From the NCBI GenBank assembly GCA_964436865.1, contig CAYTFK010000048.1, positions 1-29,710 of the forward strand: a stretch of DNA of 29,710 bases. Direction: 5' to 3'. The stretch is from JAXGPP01 sp964436865 (GTDB lineage: Bacteria; Planctomycetota; Planctomycetia; Pirellulales; Thermoguttaceae). Shown here one piece after another: positions 1-8,170 of the stretch. Position 1 is the first letter of the stretch. Each line of letters begins with the position of its first letter. The position numbers and the translations under genes were made by a program. The notes beneath the pieces are model-generated. The model searched no databases, was not told the origin of the DNA, and saw only the letters and a program-made list of their open reading frames with translations.

Positions 1-65
1 TCTTGAACATCGTCATGCTGATCTACCCCTTCGAGTCGATCAAGGCGTGGCAGGCGGGCTCCTGA
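1..65 (+). CDS. C-terminal end of an unidentified protein (partial)
   Basis: An open frame enters from the left edge and stops at the TGA at 63-65. The last 20 residues read LNIVMLIYPFESIKAWQAGS. The hydrophobic start of this piece could be the end of a membrane helix followed by a short polar tail, but that is too little to assign a family. It runs convergently toward the large CheB/CheR kinase gene, with 37 bases between the two stop codons. The reading frame is inferred from codon continuity over only 63 bases, so confidence is modest. Confidence 0.45.
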   Translation, partial: LNIVMLIYPFESIKAWQAGS

Positions 66-102
66 GGCGACTTGAGCATGCGGCGTTCGCTTGCGATGCC
101 TG

Positions 103-3100
103 CTATCGCCAGGAACCTCGTTCGGCGAGGATTCTCTCGAGTTCCTCGGGCTTCAGCGGCTTGACAAGGTGCTCGTCGAAGCCGGCTTCGAGAACGGCCT
201 GGCGATCGGAGGGTTGGCCGTAGCCGGTCAGCGCGACCAGCAGGGGGCGGCGGCCGGGGAACTCGGCCCTCACGCGGCGGGCGACCTGGTATCCGTCGAG
301 GCCCGGCAAACCGATATCGACCACCGCCACGTCGAACTCACCGCGCTTGAGGGCATCGAGTCCTTTCAGACCATCCTCGGCCACTTCCACGTGATGTCCG
401 TCGAGCTCGAGCAGCGCCTGGAGCATCTGGCGGCTGTCGGCGTTGTCTTCGACGATCAGGATCCGCGCGGCCGGCATGGAGGATGCGGGAATTGGCGGCG
501 CGGGGTCAGAGTCTTGTGCGGGCGGCGCCGAGCGGTCCTTGCAGAGCGGCAGGCGGACGACAAAACGGCTTCCCGTGCCGGGGCCATCGCTGAAGGCCTG
601 CACCGTTCCCTGGTGGAGACGGACGAGGGTGCGGACGAGCGTCAGCCCGACGCCGATTCCGCCGTTGGAACGGTCGAGGGTGGCGGGCCGCTGCACGAAC
701 AAGTCGAAGATCGTATCGAGCATGTCGACGGGGATGCCCTCGCCGGTGTCGCATACCGTGAGCAAGGCTTCATCCGCCTCGCGGCGAACGGTCAGGCGGA
801 TCTCGCCACCCGCGGGGGTGTACTTATGCGCGTTGTTGAGCAGGTTCACCTGGATCTGCTGCAGGCGAGCCGGATCGCCGAAGACGGGCACCGGTTCATC
901 GGCCAGTTCGATGGAAAGACGCTGGCCGCGCGCCGCGACGAGCGGCCGCACGACTTCGACCGCGTCGGCCGCCGCAGCGCGGAGATCGACGTGTTGCTTG
1001 TGAACCTCGATCTTGTTCTGGGTGATCCGCGATACGTCGAGCAGATCGTCGAGCAGCCGGGCCATCTGCCGCGCCTGGCGCTCGATTACCGCCCGTGTCT
1101 CGCCGCTGCCGCCCTGATGCTCACCGATGCGTTCCAGGAGGCGTGTAGCGTTGAGGATGGCGCCCAGCGGATTGCGCAATTCGTGTGATAGCATGGCGAG
1201 GAAGTAGTCGCGGCGGCGGACCTCCTCGCGGACTTCTTCCTCAGCCTGTTTGCGAGCGGTGATGTCCTGCGCCATGCTCGCGATGGCCACCGGATCGCCC
1301 GCTTCGTCGTTGAGCAGCGAGAGGGTGAGCAGGACCGGTATGGTCTTGCCGGACTTGGTTTGCCGCGTGGTCTCGACGTTGCGAACGTGTTCCAGCATGC
1401 GGCAGCGACGGCGGAGTTCATCGGACTGCGACCGGCACTCGCTCGGCATGATCATCGACACGTGCTGTCCGAGGATCTCCTCACGCGACCAGCCATACAC
1501 CCGTTCCGCCTCGACGTTCAAGTCGATGACGCGACCGGAGAGATCCTCGATCACGATCGGCTCGGCGCCGTCCATGAAGACCTTGGACATCAGCCGCAGT
1601 TTGTCTTCGGTGCGGCGGAGGGAGTTGATGTCGACGAGGGTCAGGACCGCGCCCTCGGTGCGGCCATCGGACAGGTAGGGGACGATGCGGAGCAGGAAGT
1701 AATTTCCGGAGCGATCGCGGACCTCGGTTTCGAAGCGTTCGCCGCTTGCAAGCACCCGGCCAACGTCGTCGAGCAGCGAGTGGCGGAGGATGTTGTGCGA
1801 GAAGCTGTCGACGCGGCGGCCGACGTCGTGGGGGAGGAGGTTGAACAGTTGCGCGATACGGGGGGTGAACTTGCGGATCCTCAATTCGCGATCGATGAAG
1901 AGCGTTCCGATCTCGGTGGAGCGCAAGAGGTTGTCCATGTCGTCGGTGAGCTCGGTGAGTTCAGCGATCTTGCGCTGGTACTCGGCATTGACGGTGTACA
2001 GTTCCTCATTTACCGAGTGGAGTTCTTCGTTGGTGCTCTGCAGCTCCTCGTTGGAGGCGACGAGTTCCTCGTTGGTTGCCTGCAGTTCCTCGTTGCTCGT
2101 CTCGAGCTCTTCGATGGTGGCCTGGAGATTCTCCTTGGTGTAGCGGAGCTCGGACTCGAGCGACGCGAGCTGCTGCTGCGTGACCTGGCCGATGTCGATC
2201 GGGTCGGCGTCGAGGGCCGCGGCGGGAGGGGGCGCGAGGTCTTCAAACGAGACCAGCATGTAGGTCAATTGCGACGCGCGGTCGGCGACCGGCTTGACGG
2301 AGAGCTTGATGTGCTTTTCGCCCGTCGCACTGGTCAGCCGGATGCCGGTGTAGACCACCGGTCCCTGTTCCTTGAGGGCGCGCTGGATTGCCCCGGCCAA
2401 GGGGAGCCGGAGGGGCTCATCGATCATGTCGAGCACGTCGGCCGTGGGTCGGCCGTCGCGGACGCGGAGGAAGCGGCCCGCGCCGGCGAAGGAATGGACG
2501 AGTTCACGGCGCTCGTTGATCAGCAGGCTGGGCGGCACAAACTGATCGAGGAGCATGTCATAGGCGCGCATCAAATGGACATCGGGCGCGGCGTGGAGCG
2601 ACGACGGCATCAACCCGCTGGGCCGCGACCGCAGCACCTCGGCGGAAATCGGCAGGCGCAGGTCGGCGGCGAGCCGCACGTCGCGGCGTTTGCGGAAGAT
2701 CTTCCACTGGTGATCGACGACGTCGAATTCGTCGCTCAGTTCGCCAGGGCTCTCGCTGGGCCCCATGAAGAGCACGCCGCCCGTATTGAGCCCGAAGTGG
2801 AACAGCGACAGGATCTTCTTCTGCGCCACCGGTTGGAGGTAGATCAGCAGGTTGCGGCAACTGATGAGGTCGAGCCGCGTGAAGGGCGCGTCGCGGAGGA
2901 CGTTGTGGGGCGCGAAGACGATGAGCCTCCGCAGTTCGGGAGTGACCTGGTAGCCGCCGTTGCGCCGGACGAAGAATTGTTCGAGCCGCGCCGGATTGAC
3001 TTCCGACAGGCTCGCCGCGCCGTAACACCCGGTGCTGGCGAAGTCGAGCGACGCGCGGTGCACGTCGGTGGCGAAGATCTTGACATTGACCTGCCGATTC

Positions 3101-4197
3101 ATCTCGGCCTGCCGCTCGAGGAGCAGCATGGCGATGGAATACGCCTCTTCGCCGGTGGCGCAGCCGGCGACCCACACGCGGAGTTCCTCGCCCGGCGGGG
3201 TCCGCATGAGAATCTGGGGGAGGACCTCGGTTTCAAGACGGCGGTAGGCATCGGCGTCGCGGAAGAACCGGGTGACGCCGATCAACAGGTCGCGGTAGAG
3301 AGCGTTGAGCTCGGCCGGGTCGTTCCGCAGCCGCTCGACGTAGTCTTCCAGATCGGCGACGTGGTTCAGCAGCAGCCGGCGCTGCACGCGGCGGGCGACC
3401 GTGCTCGGCTTGTAGTGGGTGAAGTCGATGAGGTGTTCCTTGCGCAGGAGCCGGAACACGTCGTCCATTCCTTCGTCGATGATCGTATCGCCGAGCTTGG
3501 CGTCGTCGGAGAATCGGGCCACATCGCTGCCCGCCGTGTGCCGGGCGAATCGCAGCAGTGCGTCGGGGATCGCTTCCGGAGGGACGACGAGATCGACCAC
3601 GCCGGTTTCGATGGCGCTGCGCGGCATGCCGTTGAATTTGGCGGTTTCCTCGCTCTGCACGATGACCAGCCCGCCCGCTTCGTGCACGTCGCGGATCCCA
3701 CGCGAGCCGTCGCTGCCGGTTCCCGACAGCACGATGGCAATCGCCCTCGGCCCGGCGTCCTGGGCCAGAGAGCGGAAGAAGATGTCGATCGGGAGATTGA
3801 AGCCGAGCTTCGGGTCCTTGTCGGTCAGCAGGAGCCGTCCGCCGGAAATGATCATCTCCTTCTTCGGCGGGATGAGGTAGATGGAGTTTGGCTGCACCTG
3901 CATGCCGTCTTCCACCCGGTGAATGGCCAGCCGCGTGTGGCGGGCCAGCAACTCGTCCATCAGGCTCTTGAAGTCGGGCGAAAGGTGCTGGATGACGACG
4001 AATGCCATGCCGCAGTCGGGCGGCATGTCGTTGAACAGGCGCTCGAGCGCTTCCAGACCTCCGGCGGAGGCGCCGATCCCCACGATGTGGAACGTGGCAG
4101 GGGCTTCAGCCCCAGCCGTGAGAAGACGTCCCGCTCGTACTGCCTCGTGGTACGCGGCGGGTTCCTGCCTTGCGGACGTTCGTTCGATCCCGTCCAT
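103..4197 (-). CDS. CheB-CheR fusion with PAS, histidine kinase and receiver domains
   Basis: This 1364-residue cytoplasmic signalling protein joins five modules. Residues about 36-220 are a CheB methylesterase with the catalytic set Ser44 (GASAGG), His71 (QHLSPD) and Asp163 (GTGSDG). Residues about 245-505 are a CheR methyltransferase with the SAM loop near 341-356 (VAGCATGEEAYSIA) and DLISCRNLLIYL at 443-454. A coiled coil with six EELxxxN heptads spans 696-737. PAS-like domains lie at about 755-865 and 870-985. A HisKA/HATPase kinase follows, with His1005 (SHELRNP), an N box near 1117-1128 and G boxes DTGEGIP and GGIGVGL. A C-terminal receiver carries the acidic pair Glu1250/Asp1251, Asp1294, Thr1324 and Lys1346. 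All key residues are present. No CheA or methyl-accepting receptor is nearby, so a role outside flagellar chemotaxis is likely but inferred. A GGGAG-type ribosome site sits just upstream of the ATG at 4197. Confidence 0.95.
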   Translation of the reverse strand: MDGIERTSARQEPAAYHEAVRAGRLLTAGAEAPATFHIVGIGASAGGLEALERLFNDMPPDCGMAFVVIQHLSPDFKSLMDELLARHTRLAIHRVEDGMQVQPNSIYLIPPKKEMIISGGRLLLTDKDPKLGFNLPIDIFFRSLAQDAGPRAIAIVLSGTGSDGSRGIRDVHEAGGLVIVQSEETAKFNGMPRSAIETGVVDLVVPPEAIPDALLRFARHTAGSDVARFSDDAKLGDTIIDEGMDDVFRLLRKEHLIDFTHYKPSTVARRVQRRLLLNHVADLEDYVERLRNDPAELNALYRDLLIGVTRFFRDADAYRRLETEVLPQILMRTPPGEELRVWVAGCATGEEAYSIAMLLLERQAEMNRQVNVKIFATDVHRASLDFASTGCYGAASLSEVNPARLEQFFVRRNGGYQVTPELRRLIVFAPHNVLRDAPFTRLDLISCRNLLIYLQPVAQKKILSLFHFGLNTGGVLFMGPSESPGELSDEFDVVDHQWKIFRKRRDVRLAADLRLPISAEVLRSRPSGLMPSSLHAAPDVHLMRAYDMLLDQFVPPSLLINERRELVHSFAGAGRFLRVRDGRPTADVLDMIDEPLRLPLAGAIQRALKEQGPVVYTGIRLTSATGEKHIKLSVKPVADRASQLTYMLVSFEDLAPPPAAALDADPIDIGQVTQQQLASLESELRYTKENLQATIEELETSNEELQATNEELVASNEELQSTNEELHSVNEELYTVNAEYQRKIAELTELTDDMDNLLRSTEIGTLFIDRELRIRKFTPRIAQLFNLLPHDVGRRVDSFSHNILRHSLLDDVGRVLASGERFETEVRDRSGNYFLLRIVPYLSDGRTEGAVLTLVDINSLRRTEDKLRLMSKVFMDGAEPIVIEDLSGRVIDLNVEAERVYGWSREEILGQHVSMIMPSECRSQSDELRRRCRMLEHVRNVETTRQTKSGKTIPVLLTLSLLNDEAGDPVAIASMAQDITARKQAEEEVREEVRRRDYFLAMLSHELRNPLGAILNATRLLERIGEHQGGSGETRAVIERQARQMARLLDDLLDVSRITQNKIEVHKQHVDLRAAAADAVEVVRPLVAARGQRLSIELADEPVPVFGDPARLQQIQVNLLNNAHKYTPAGGEIRLTVRREADEALLTVCDTGEGIPVDMLDTIFDLFVQRPATLDRSNGGIGVGLTLVRTLVRLHQGTVQAFSDGPGTGSRFVVRLPLCKDRSAPPAQDSDPAPPIPASSMPAARILIVEDNADSRQMLQALLELDGHHVEVAEDGLKGLDALKRGEFDVAVVDIGLPGLDGYQVARRVRAEFPGRRPLLVALTGYGQPSDRQAVLEAGFDEHLVKPLKPEELERILAERGSWR
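1987..2112 (-). repeat. Six tandem 21-bp heptad-coding units in the CheBR coiled coil
   Basis: Six consecutive seven-residue units of the form EELxxxN (residues 696-737 of the CheB/CheR kinase) are encoded by near-identical 21-bp blocks, visible on the plus strand as recurring TTCCTCGTTG-like runs. The register matches a parallel coiled coil linking the CheR part to the PAS/kinase part. This kind of repeat is common in CheB-CheR-PAS fusions. At DNA level it could allow unit gain or loss by slippage. Confidence 0.8.
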
Positions 4198-4250
4198 ACG
4201 GCTCTCCCGAAAGGCTCCCGATAGTCTCCCGGCAAGCGATTTTCTTCAAG

Positions 4251-4278
4251 ATTTTAGGGGCCACGAAAACGAAAACAA
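4251..4278 (-). promoter_or_regulatory. Candidate sigma-70 type promoter of the CheBR gene
   Basis: Read on the minus strand, TTGTTT (4273-4278) and TAAAAT (4251-4256) are separated by 16 bp. The -10 box matches five of six consensus bases and the -35 box three of six. The predicted start would leave a leader of about 45-50 nt before the ATG at 4197. The call rests only on consensus resemblance in a locally AT-rich patch. The rest of the gap up to 4482 shows nothing else I recognise. Confidence 0.35.
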
Positions 4279-4482
4279 GGCGCGGGGCGCGGCGGCGCAT
4301 TGCGATTTCGCATTCTTTGCGAGAGACGCAATTGCAGCGTTGGAGGGCGGACACGGACCGCGTTTTGGGAACTGCTGGCCGGACGATAGATTCGCGCCCC
4401 CGGGAGCAAATGCCGAGTGAGCGGCACGTGCTGATCCGGGAGGCTCGCCGGAGCCCGCGCTGGAGAGCAAAGCTCCCAACGA

Positions 4483-4800
4483 TCAGTAGAACCCGAGTTC
4501 GTCGCGGGCCTCTTCGGTCATGCGGTCGGGAGTCCAGGGCGGGCTCAAGACAACTTCCACGTTGACCTGCCCCACCTCTTCGCCCAGGTTGGCGATGGCG
4601 TCCTTCACATCCTGCACCATCTGCGGCCCGGCGGGGCAGGCCGGGCTGGTCATCGTCATCTTGACGTTGATGTTCGACTTGCCGGCGACATCCTCGACCG
4701 AGACCTCGTAGATCAAGCCAAGGTCGACCACGTTGACGAACAGTTCGGGGTCGTTCACCTGCCGCAGCGCAGCGAACACTGAGTCTTCAACGATCGGCAT
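4483..4800 (-). CDS. sufT: SufT/MIP18-family (DUF59) Fe-S assembly protein
   Basis: This 105-residue single-domain protein of the MIP18/PaaD/SufT family helps mature or deliver Fe-S clusters to client proteins in the cytoplasm. It shows the family landmarks DPEL (Asp17-Glu19), VNVVDLGLIYE (about 22-32), and the TSPACP motif with the conserved reactive Cys55, followed by the VVLSPPWTPDRMTEEARDELG ending. Length is typical for a stand-alone family member. It is the last gene of the suf unit, 69 bases after the Rieske gene on the same strand, which supports SufT rather than PaaD (no phenylacetate genes are nearby). The client is not evident from sequence. Confidence 0.85.
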   Translation of the reverse strand: MPIVEDSVFAALRQVNDPELFVNVVDLGLIYEVSVEDVAGKSNINVKMTMTSPACPAGPQMVQDVKDAIANLGEEVGQVNVEVVLSPPWTPDRMTEEARDELGFY

Positions 4801-4869
4801 GGGGGTACACTCCGAGGGAAGCGTCTTTTCGGCCGGCAGCCCTGGCGGTGCGCCGGTGAGAGCCGAGGA

Positions 4870-5187
4870 TCACGACTGGTTCAAGCGGATGTAGACGTCG
4901 TCCCCTTCGACTTTGACGGTGTGGGCAACGGTCGGCCGGGTAGCGGGCATGGTCAGGGCCTGGCCGGTGCGGATGTCGAACCGCGCTCCGTGGCGCGGGC
5001 AGATGACGACATGATCCTCCAGGTCGCCCTCGGCCAGCGGTCCGCCGTCGTGAGTACAGACATCGTCAATGGCCCAGAAGGTCCCGGAGACATGGAACAG
5101 GGCGACGAGATGATCGTCGACCTCAAGCACCGTCTTACCGGGGTCGGGAAGCTCGCTCACCTTGCACACGCGGACAAATTCGCTCAT
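4870..5187 (-). CDS. Rieske-type [2Fe-2S] ferredoxin
   Basis: This 105-residue small soluble Rieske protein resembles the ferredoxin components of non-haem dioxygenases. The [2Fe-2S] ligands are visible as CTH (Cys44, His46) and CPRH (Cys63, His66), with the intervening DGGPLAEG and the following GARFDIRTGQAL typical of the fold. It has no signal peptide or membrane segment. It sits between sufD and sufT in the suf unit, 72 bases after sufD. Its position suggests it supplies electrons for cluster assembly or is a client carrier; that is inference. No oxygenase partner is seen in the window. Confidence 0.93.
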   Translation of the reverse strand: MSEFVRVCKVSELPDPGKTVLEVDDHLVALFHVSGTFWAIDDVCTHDGGPLAEGDLEDHVVICPRHGARFDIRTGQALTMPATRPTVAHTVKVEGDDVYIRLNQS

Positions 5188-5259
5188 GGTGCCGTTCTGC
5201 GCGTGGTACGCCTTGAAATACCGTGGGTTGAAGCGGGCGCGAAAGGCCCGGCGACCTGG

Positions 5260-6573
5260 TTACTGATACTCGCGAACGCGGCGGCGGATCGCGTCGCCGA
5301 GCGCCTCGCGAACGTTCTCGATGGTAATGCGGTCGAAGACCTGCTGGAAGAATCCGGCGACGATCATCCGCGTCGCCTCGCGGCGGGTGAGGCCGCGGCT
5401 CTGGGTGTAGAAGATCAACTCGTCGTCGACGCGGCCCGCGGTAGCCCCGTGGGAGCACTTCACGTCGTCGGCCTCGATTTCCAACCCGGGAATCGAGTCG
5501 GCCCGCGCCGTGTCGGAAAGCATGAGGTTGTCGTTGCGTTGGTAGGCGTCGGTTTTGACGGCGCCCTTGTCGACCTTGATCATTCCGCGCCACACGAGGC
5601 GAGATTTATCCTGCAGCGCGCCTTTGTAGAGCAGGTCGCTGTAGCAATGCGGCTGGCGATGATGCTGGTGGGTGTGGTAGGCGAGGTGCTGCTTCCCCTC
5701 GGTGAACATGACTCCGTTGACCTGGGCGTGGCCGTCGGGGCCGGTGAGCGCCACGTCCTGGTTGACTTTCGCCAGACGGCCGCCGAGGGCCCCGATGGTC
5801 CACTGCAGTTGTCCGCCCGTCTCCACCGCTGCGCGCTGGTGGGCGAAGTGCCAGACCGCACTACCCCAATTCTGGAGGTTCACATATCGCAGGCGCGCCC
5901 GCGGGCCGACGACGATCTCGACGGCGCCGCAGTGCAGTCCCGGGGCGGCCGGATCACTGCTGGCGGTTTCGGCCATCAGCGTGGCTTCGGCATTCTCTTC
6001 GAGGATGACCAGCGTGCGGCCAAGGTCGGTTCCGCCCGGCGCGAGGCCGGAGATCATGTGCAGGGGTTGCTCGATGGCGACGTTGCGGGGCACGTAGAGG
6101 AGCGTTCCGCCCGTCCAGAATGCGGCGTTGAGCGCGGCGAACTTGTCGGCATGCGGATCGAAGAGGCGTTCGGTCAGGTAAGGCCGCAGCAACTCGGAAT
6201 GCTCGGCGGCCAGCGCGTCGAGATCGCCAAAAAGCACTCCCTGTTCGGCAAGCCTGGGATCGAGCCGAGTCTCGCAGGAGTGGCTGTCGAGCGAATGCGA
6301 GTGGCCGCTCAGGTTCACATTGTCGGTGAGAACCGGCTGCGGCCGAGCCACGCCCTCGGCCGGCGGCGCGGGCGGGCTGAACCGCTCGAGCCGAAACAGT
6401 CGCAAGTCAGTCCGGCGCCACTCCTCGTGGCGCGGGTCGGGCATGTCCATTTGTTGGAAAGCCCGCCATGCCTGGCGGCGCAGGTCGATGAGCCAGCCCG
6501 GTTCCTCGCGCGAGGCGAGGAGGGCGTTGAAGGCGTCTTGAGTGAATCCGGGTCGAACGGTGGTCTGCGTCAT
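5260..6573 (-). CDS. sufD: Fe-S cluster assembly protein SufD
   Basis: SufD is a scaffold component of the SufBCD complex, pairing with SufB on top of the SufC ATPase dimer. The C-terminal half has the family's beta-helix core and ends in the diagnostic EIEADDVKCSHGATAGRVDD, with the conserved His near residue 375, then ELIFYTQSRGL. I start it at the ATG at 6573 (437 residues, beginning MTQTTVRPGF), because the 24 extra residues from an in-frame ATG at 6645 are basic, unlike SufD, and would extend into the sufB-sufD gap. The ribosome site for either start is weak. It follows sufB after 111 bases that contain a 9-bp inverted repeat. Confidence 0.93.
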   Translation of the reverse strand: MTQTTVRPGFTQDAFNALLASREEPGWLIDLRRQAWRAFQQMDMPDPRHEEWRRTDLRLFRLERFSPPAPPAEGVARPQPVLTDNVNLSGHSHSLDSHSCETRLDPRLAEQGVLFGDLDALAAEHSELLRPYLTERLFDPHADKFAALNAAFWTGGTLLYVPRNVAIEQPLHMISGLAPGGTDLGRTLVILEENAEATLMAETASSDPAAPGLHCGAVEIVVGPRARLRYVNLQNWGSAVWHFAHQRAAVETGGQLQWTIGALGGRLAKVNQDVALTGPDGHAQVNGVMFTEGKQHLAYHTHQHHRQPHCYSDLLYKGALQDKSRLVWRGMIKVDKGAVKTDAYQRNDNLMLSDTARADSIPGLEIEADDVKCSHGATAGRVDDELIFYTQSRGLTRREATRMIVAGFFQQVFDRITIENVREALGDAIRRRVREYQ

Positions 6574-6630
6574 CTCAGAAGTCGAAGTGAATCTTGGCGT
6601 GCCCCGCTGCCTGTGATGCCCATGTTTTCG

Positions 6631-6671
6631 TTGCACTTCGCACAAGCCTATTCGCCCGCGTAGAAGTGCAA
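6631..6671 (-). repeat. 9-bp inverted repeat between sufB and sufD
   Basis: TTGCACTTC at 6631-6639 and its exact complement GAAGTGCAA at 6663-6671 flank a 23-nt spacer in the sufB-sufD intercistronic gap. In the minus-strand transcript this would form a stem-loop just after the sufB stop codon. No T-run follows, so it is not a typical intrinsic terminator. It may act in mRNA processing or in setting the SufB:SufD ratio. Confidence 0.55.
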
Positions 6672-6684
6672 GGCGTGAAGAAGC

Positions 6685-8091
6685 CTATCCCACGGTGCCT
6701 TCCATCTGGAGCTCGATGAGCCGATTCATCTCCACCGCGTACTCCATGGGCAGTTCCTTTACCAGCGGCTCGATGAAGCCGGCCACGATCATCGTGCTGG
6801 CCTCGGGTTCGGTCAGGCCGCGGCTCATGAGGTAGAAGAGTTGCTCCTCATTGATCCGCGAGACGCTGGCTTCGTGTCCGACCATGACGTCCTGATCCTC
6901 GAGCTCGATGTAGGGATAGGTGTCGCTGCGGCTCTGTGGATCCAGGATCAGGGCGTCGCAGACGACGTTCGATCGCGATTTCTTGGCGCCTTTCTCCACT
7001 TTCACCAGCCCGCGGTAGCTCGCGCGCCCGCCGTTCTTCGAGATCGACTTGGAGACGATCCGGCTGGAGGTGTGCGGAGCGGCGTGGACGACCTTGGAAC
7101 CGGCGTCCTGGTGCTGGCCGCTGGAGGCAAACGCCACCGACAGGATCTCGGCCCGCGCGCCCGGCTCGATCATGTAGACGGCCGGGTACTTCATCGTCAG
7201 CCGGCTTCCCAGATTTCCGTCCACCCATTCGACCAGCGCGTCCTGGTAGGCCACGGCCCGTTTGGTCACCAGGTTATAGATGTTGTTGGCCCAGTTCTGG
7301 ATGGTGGTATACCGGGTACGGGCGCCGCGCTTCGAGATCACCTCGACCACGGCGGAGTGCAGGCTCTCGGTGCTGTACATCGGCGCGGTGCAGCCCTCGA
7401 CGTAATGGCAACTGGCGCCCTCGTCGACAATGATCAGCGTCCGCTCGAACTGTCCCATGTTGGCGGCATTGATGCGGAAATAGGCCTGCAACGGGAATTC
7501 GATGTGCACGCCCGGCGGAACATAGATGAACGACCCGCCGGACCACACCGCCGAATTGAGCGCCGCGAACTTGTTGTCGGTTGGCGGGATGATCGTGGCG
7601 AAATACTCGCGGACCAGATCGGGGTGCTCGCGCAAGGCCGAATCCATGTCGGTGAAGATCACACCCTGCTTCGAGAGCTCCTCGCGGAGAGACCCGTAGA
7701 CCACCTCGCTCTCATACTGCGCCTTGACGCCGGCGAGGAACTTCTTCTCGGCCTCGGGGATGCCGAGCCGATCGAACGTAGTCTTGATTTCCTCGGGCAC
7801 ATCGTCCCAGGACCGGCCCTGGTGGTCGGTCGGTTTGAGGTAGTAGAAGATGTCCTGGAAATCGATGCCGATCTGCCCGCCCCATGTCGGCATCGGTTTG
7901 GAATCGAAGATCTCCAGCGACTTGAGGCGGAAGTCGCGCATCCACTGCGGCTCGCCCTTCATTTCCGAGATCTCGGCCACGATCTCCGCGTTCAATCCCT
8001 TCCGGGTGCGGAAGACGAACCGCTCCTCATTGCGGAAATCGTACTTATTGATTTCGCCGATCAGGTCGGCCTGCTTTGCGTCGGTCGCCAT
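6685..8091 (-). CDS. sufB: Fe-S cluster assembly protein SufB
   Basis: SufB is the 468-residue main scaffold subunit of SufBC2D, on which nascent clusters are built. Sequence landmarks are the N-terminal KYDFRNEERFVFRTRKGLN, the mid-region ASCHYVEGCTAPMYSTESLHSAVVE and the ending VGHEASVSRINEEQLFYLMSRGLTE. Length is normal. In the region aligned by eye with E. coli Cys405, this protein reads LDPQSRSDTYPYIE, with Ser in place of Cys, as in the Gram-positive-type SufB proteins I remember. Its Cys in VVCDALIL lies nearby. A GAGG ribosome site lies about 10 bases before the ATG. sufC precedes it by 79 bases on the same strand. Confidence 0.97.
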   Translation of the reverse strand: MATDAKQADLIGEINKYDFRNEERFVFRTRKGLNAEIVAEISEMKGEPQWMRDFRLKSLEIFDSKPMPTWGGQIGIDFQDIFYYLKPTDHQGRSWDDVPEEIKTTFDRLGIPEAEKKFLAGVKAQYESEVVYGSLREELSKQGVIFTDMDSALREHPDLVREYFATIIPPTDNKFAALNSAVWSGGSFIYVPPGVHIEFPLQAYFRINAANMGQFERTLIIVDEGASCHYVEGCTAPMYSTESLHSAVVEVISKRGARTRYTTIQNWANNIYNLVTKRAVAYQDALVEWVDGNLGSRLTMKYPAVYMIEPGARAEILSVAFASSGQHQDAGSKVVHAAPHTSSRIVSKSISKNGGRASYRGLVKVEKGAKKSRSNVVCDALILDPQSRSDTYPYIELEDQDVMVGHEASVSRINEEQLFYLMSRGLTEPEASTMIVAGFIEPLVKELPMEYAVEMNRLIELQMEGTVG

Positions 8092-8170
8092 ATTTGAACC
8101 TCGAATGCCGTTTCGCGTGCGAGTGAGGGCAAGGATGGAGGGCGTTACATCTTCTTTGAGTCCGATCTTC

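Noticed and set aside
1360..4224. Long plus-strand open frame opposite the CheBR gene
   Set aside because: It is a mirror of high-GC codon use on the other strand; the minus-strand protein has all expected domains and this frame shows none.
4921..6663. Open frame of 580 codons opposite sufD and the Rieske gene
   Set aside because: It spans two well-supported genes on the other strand and has no family motif.
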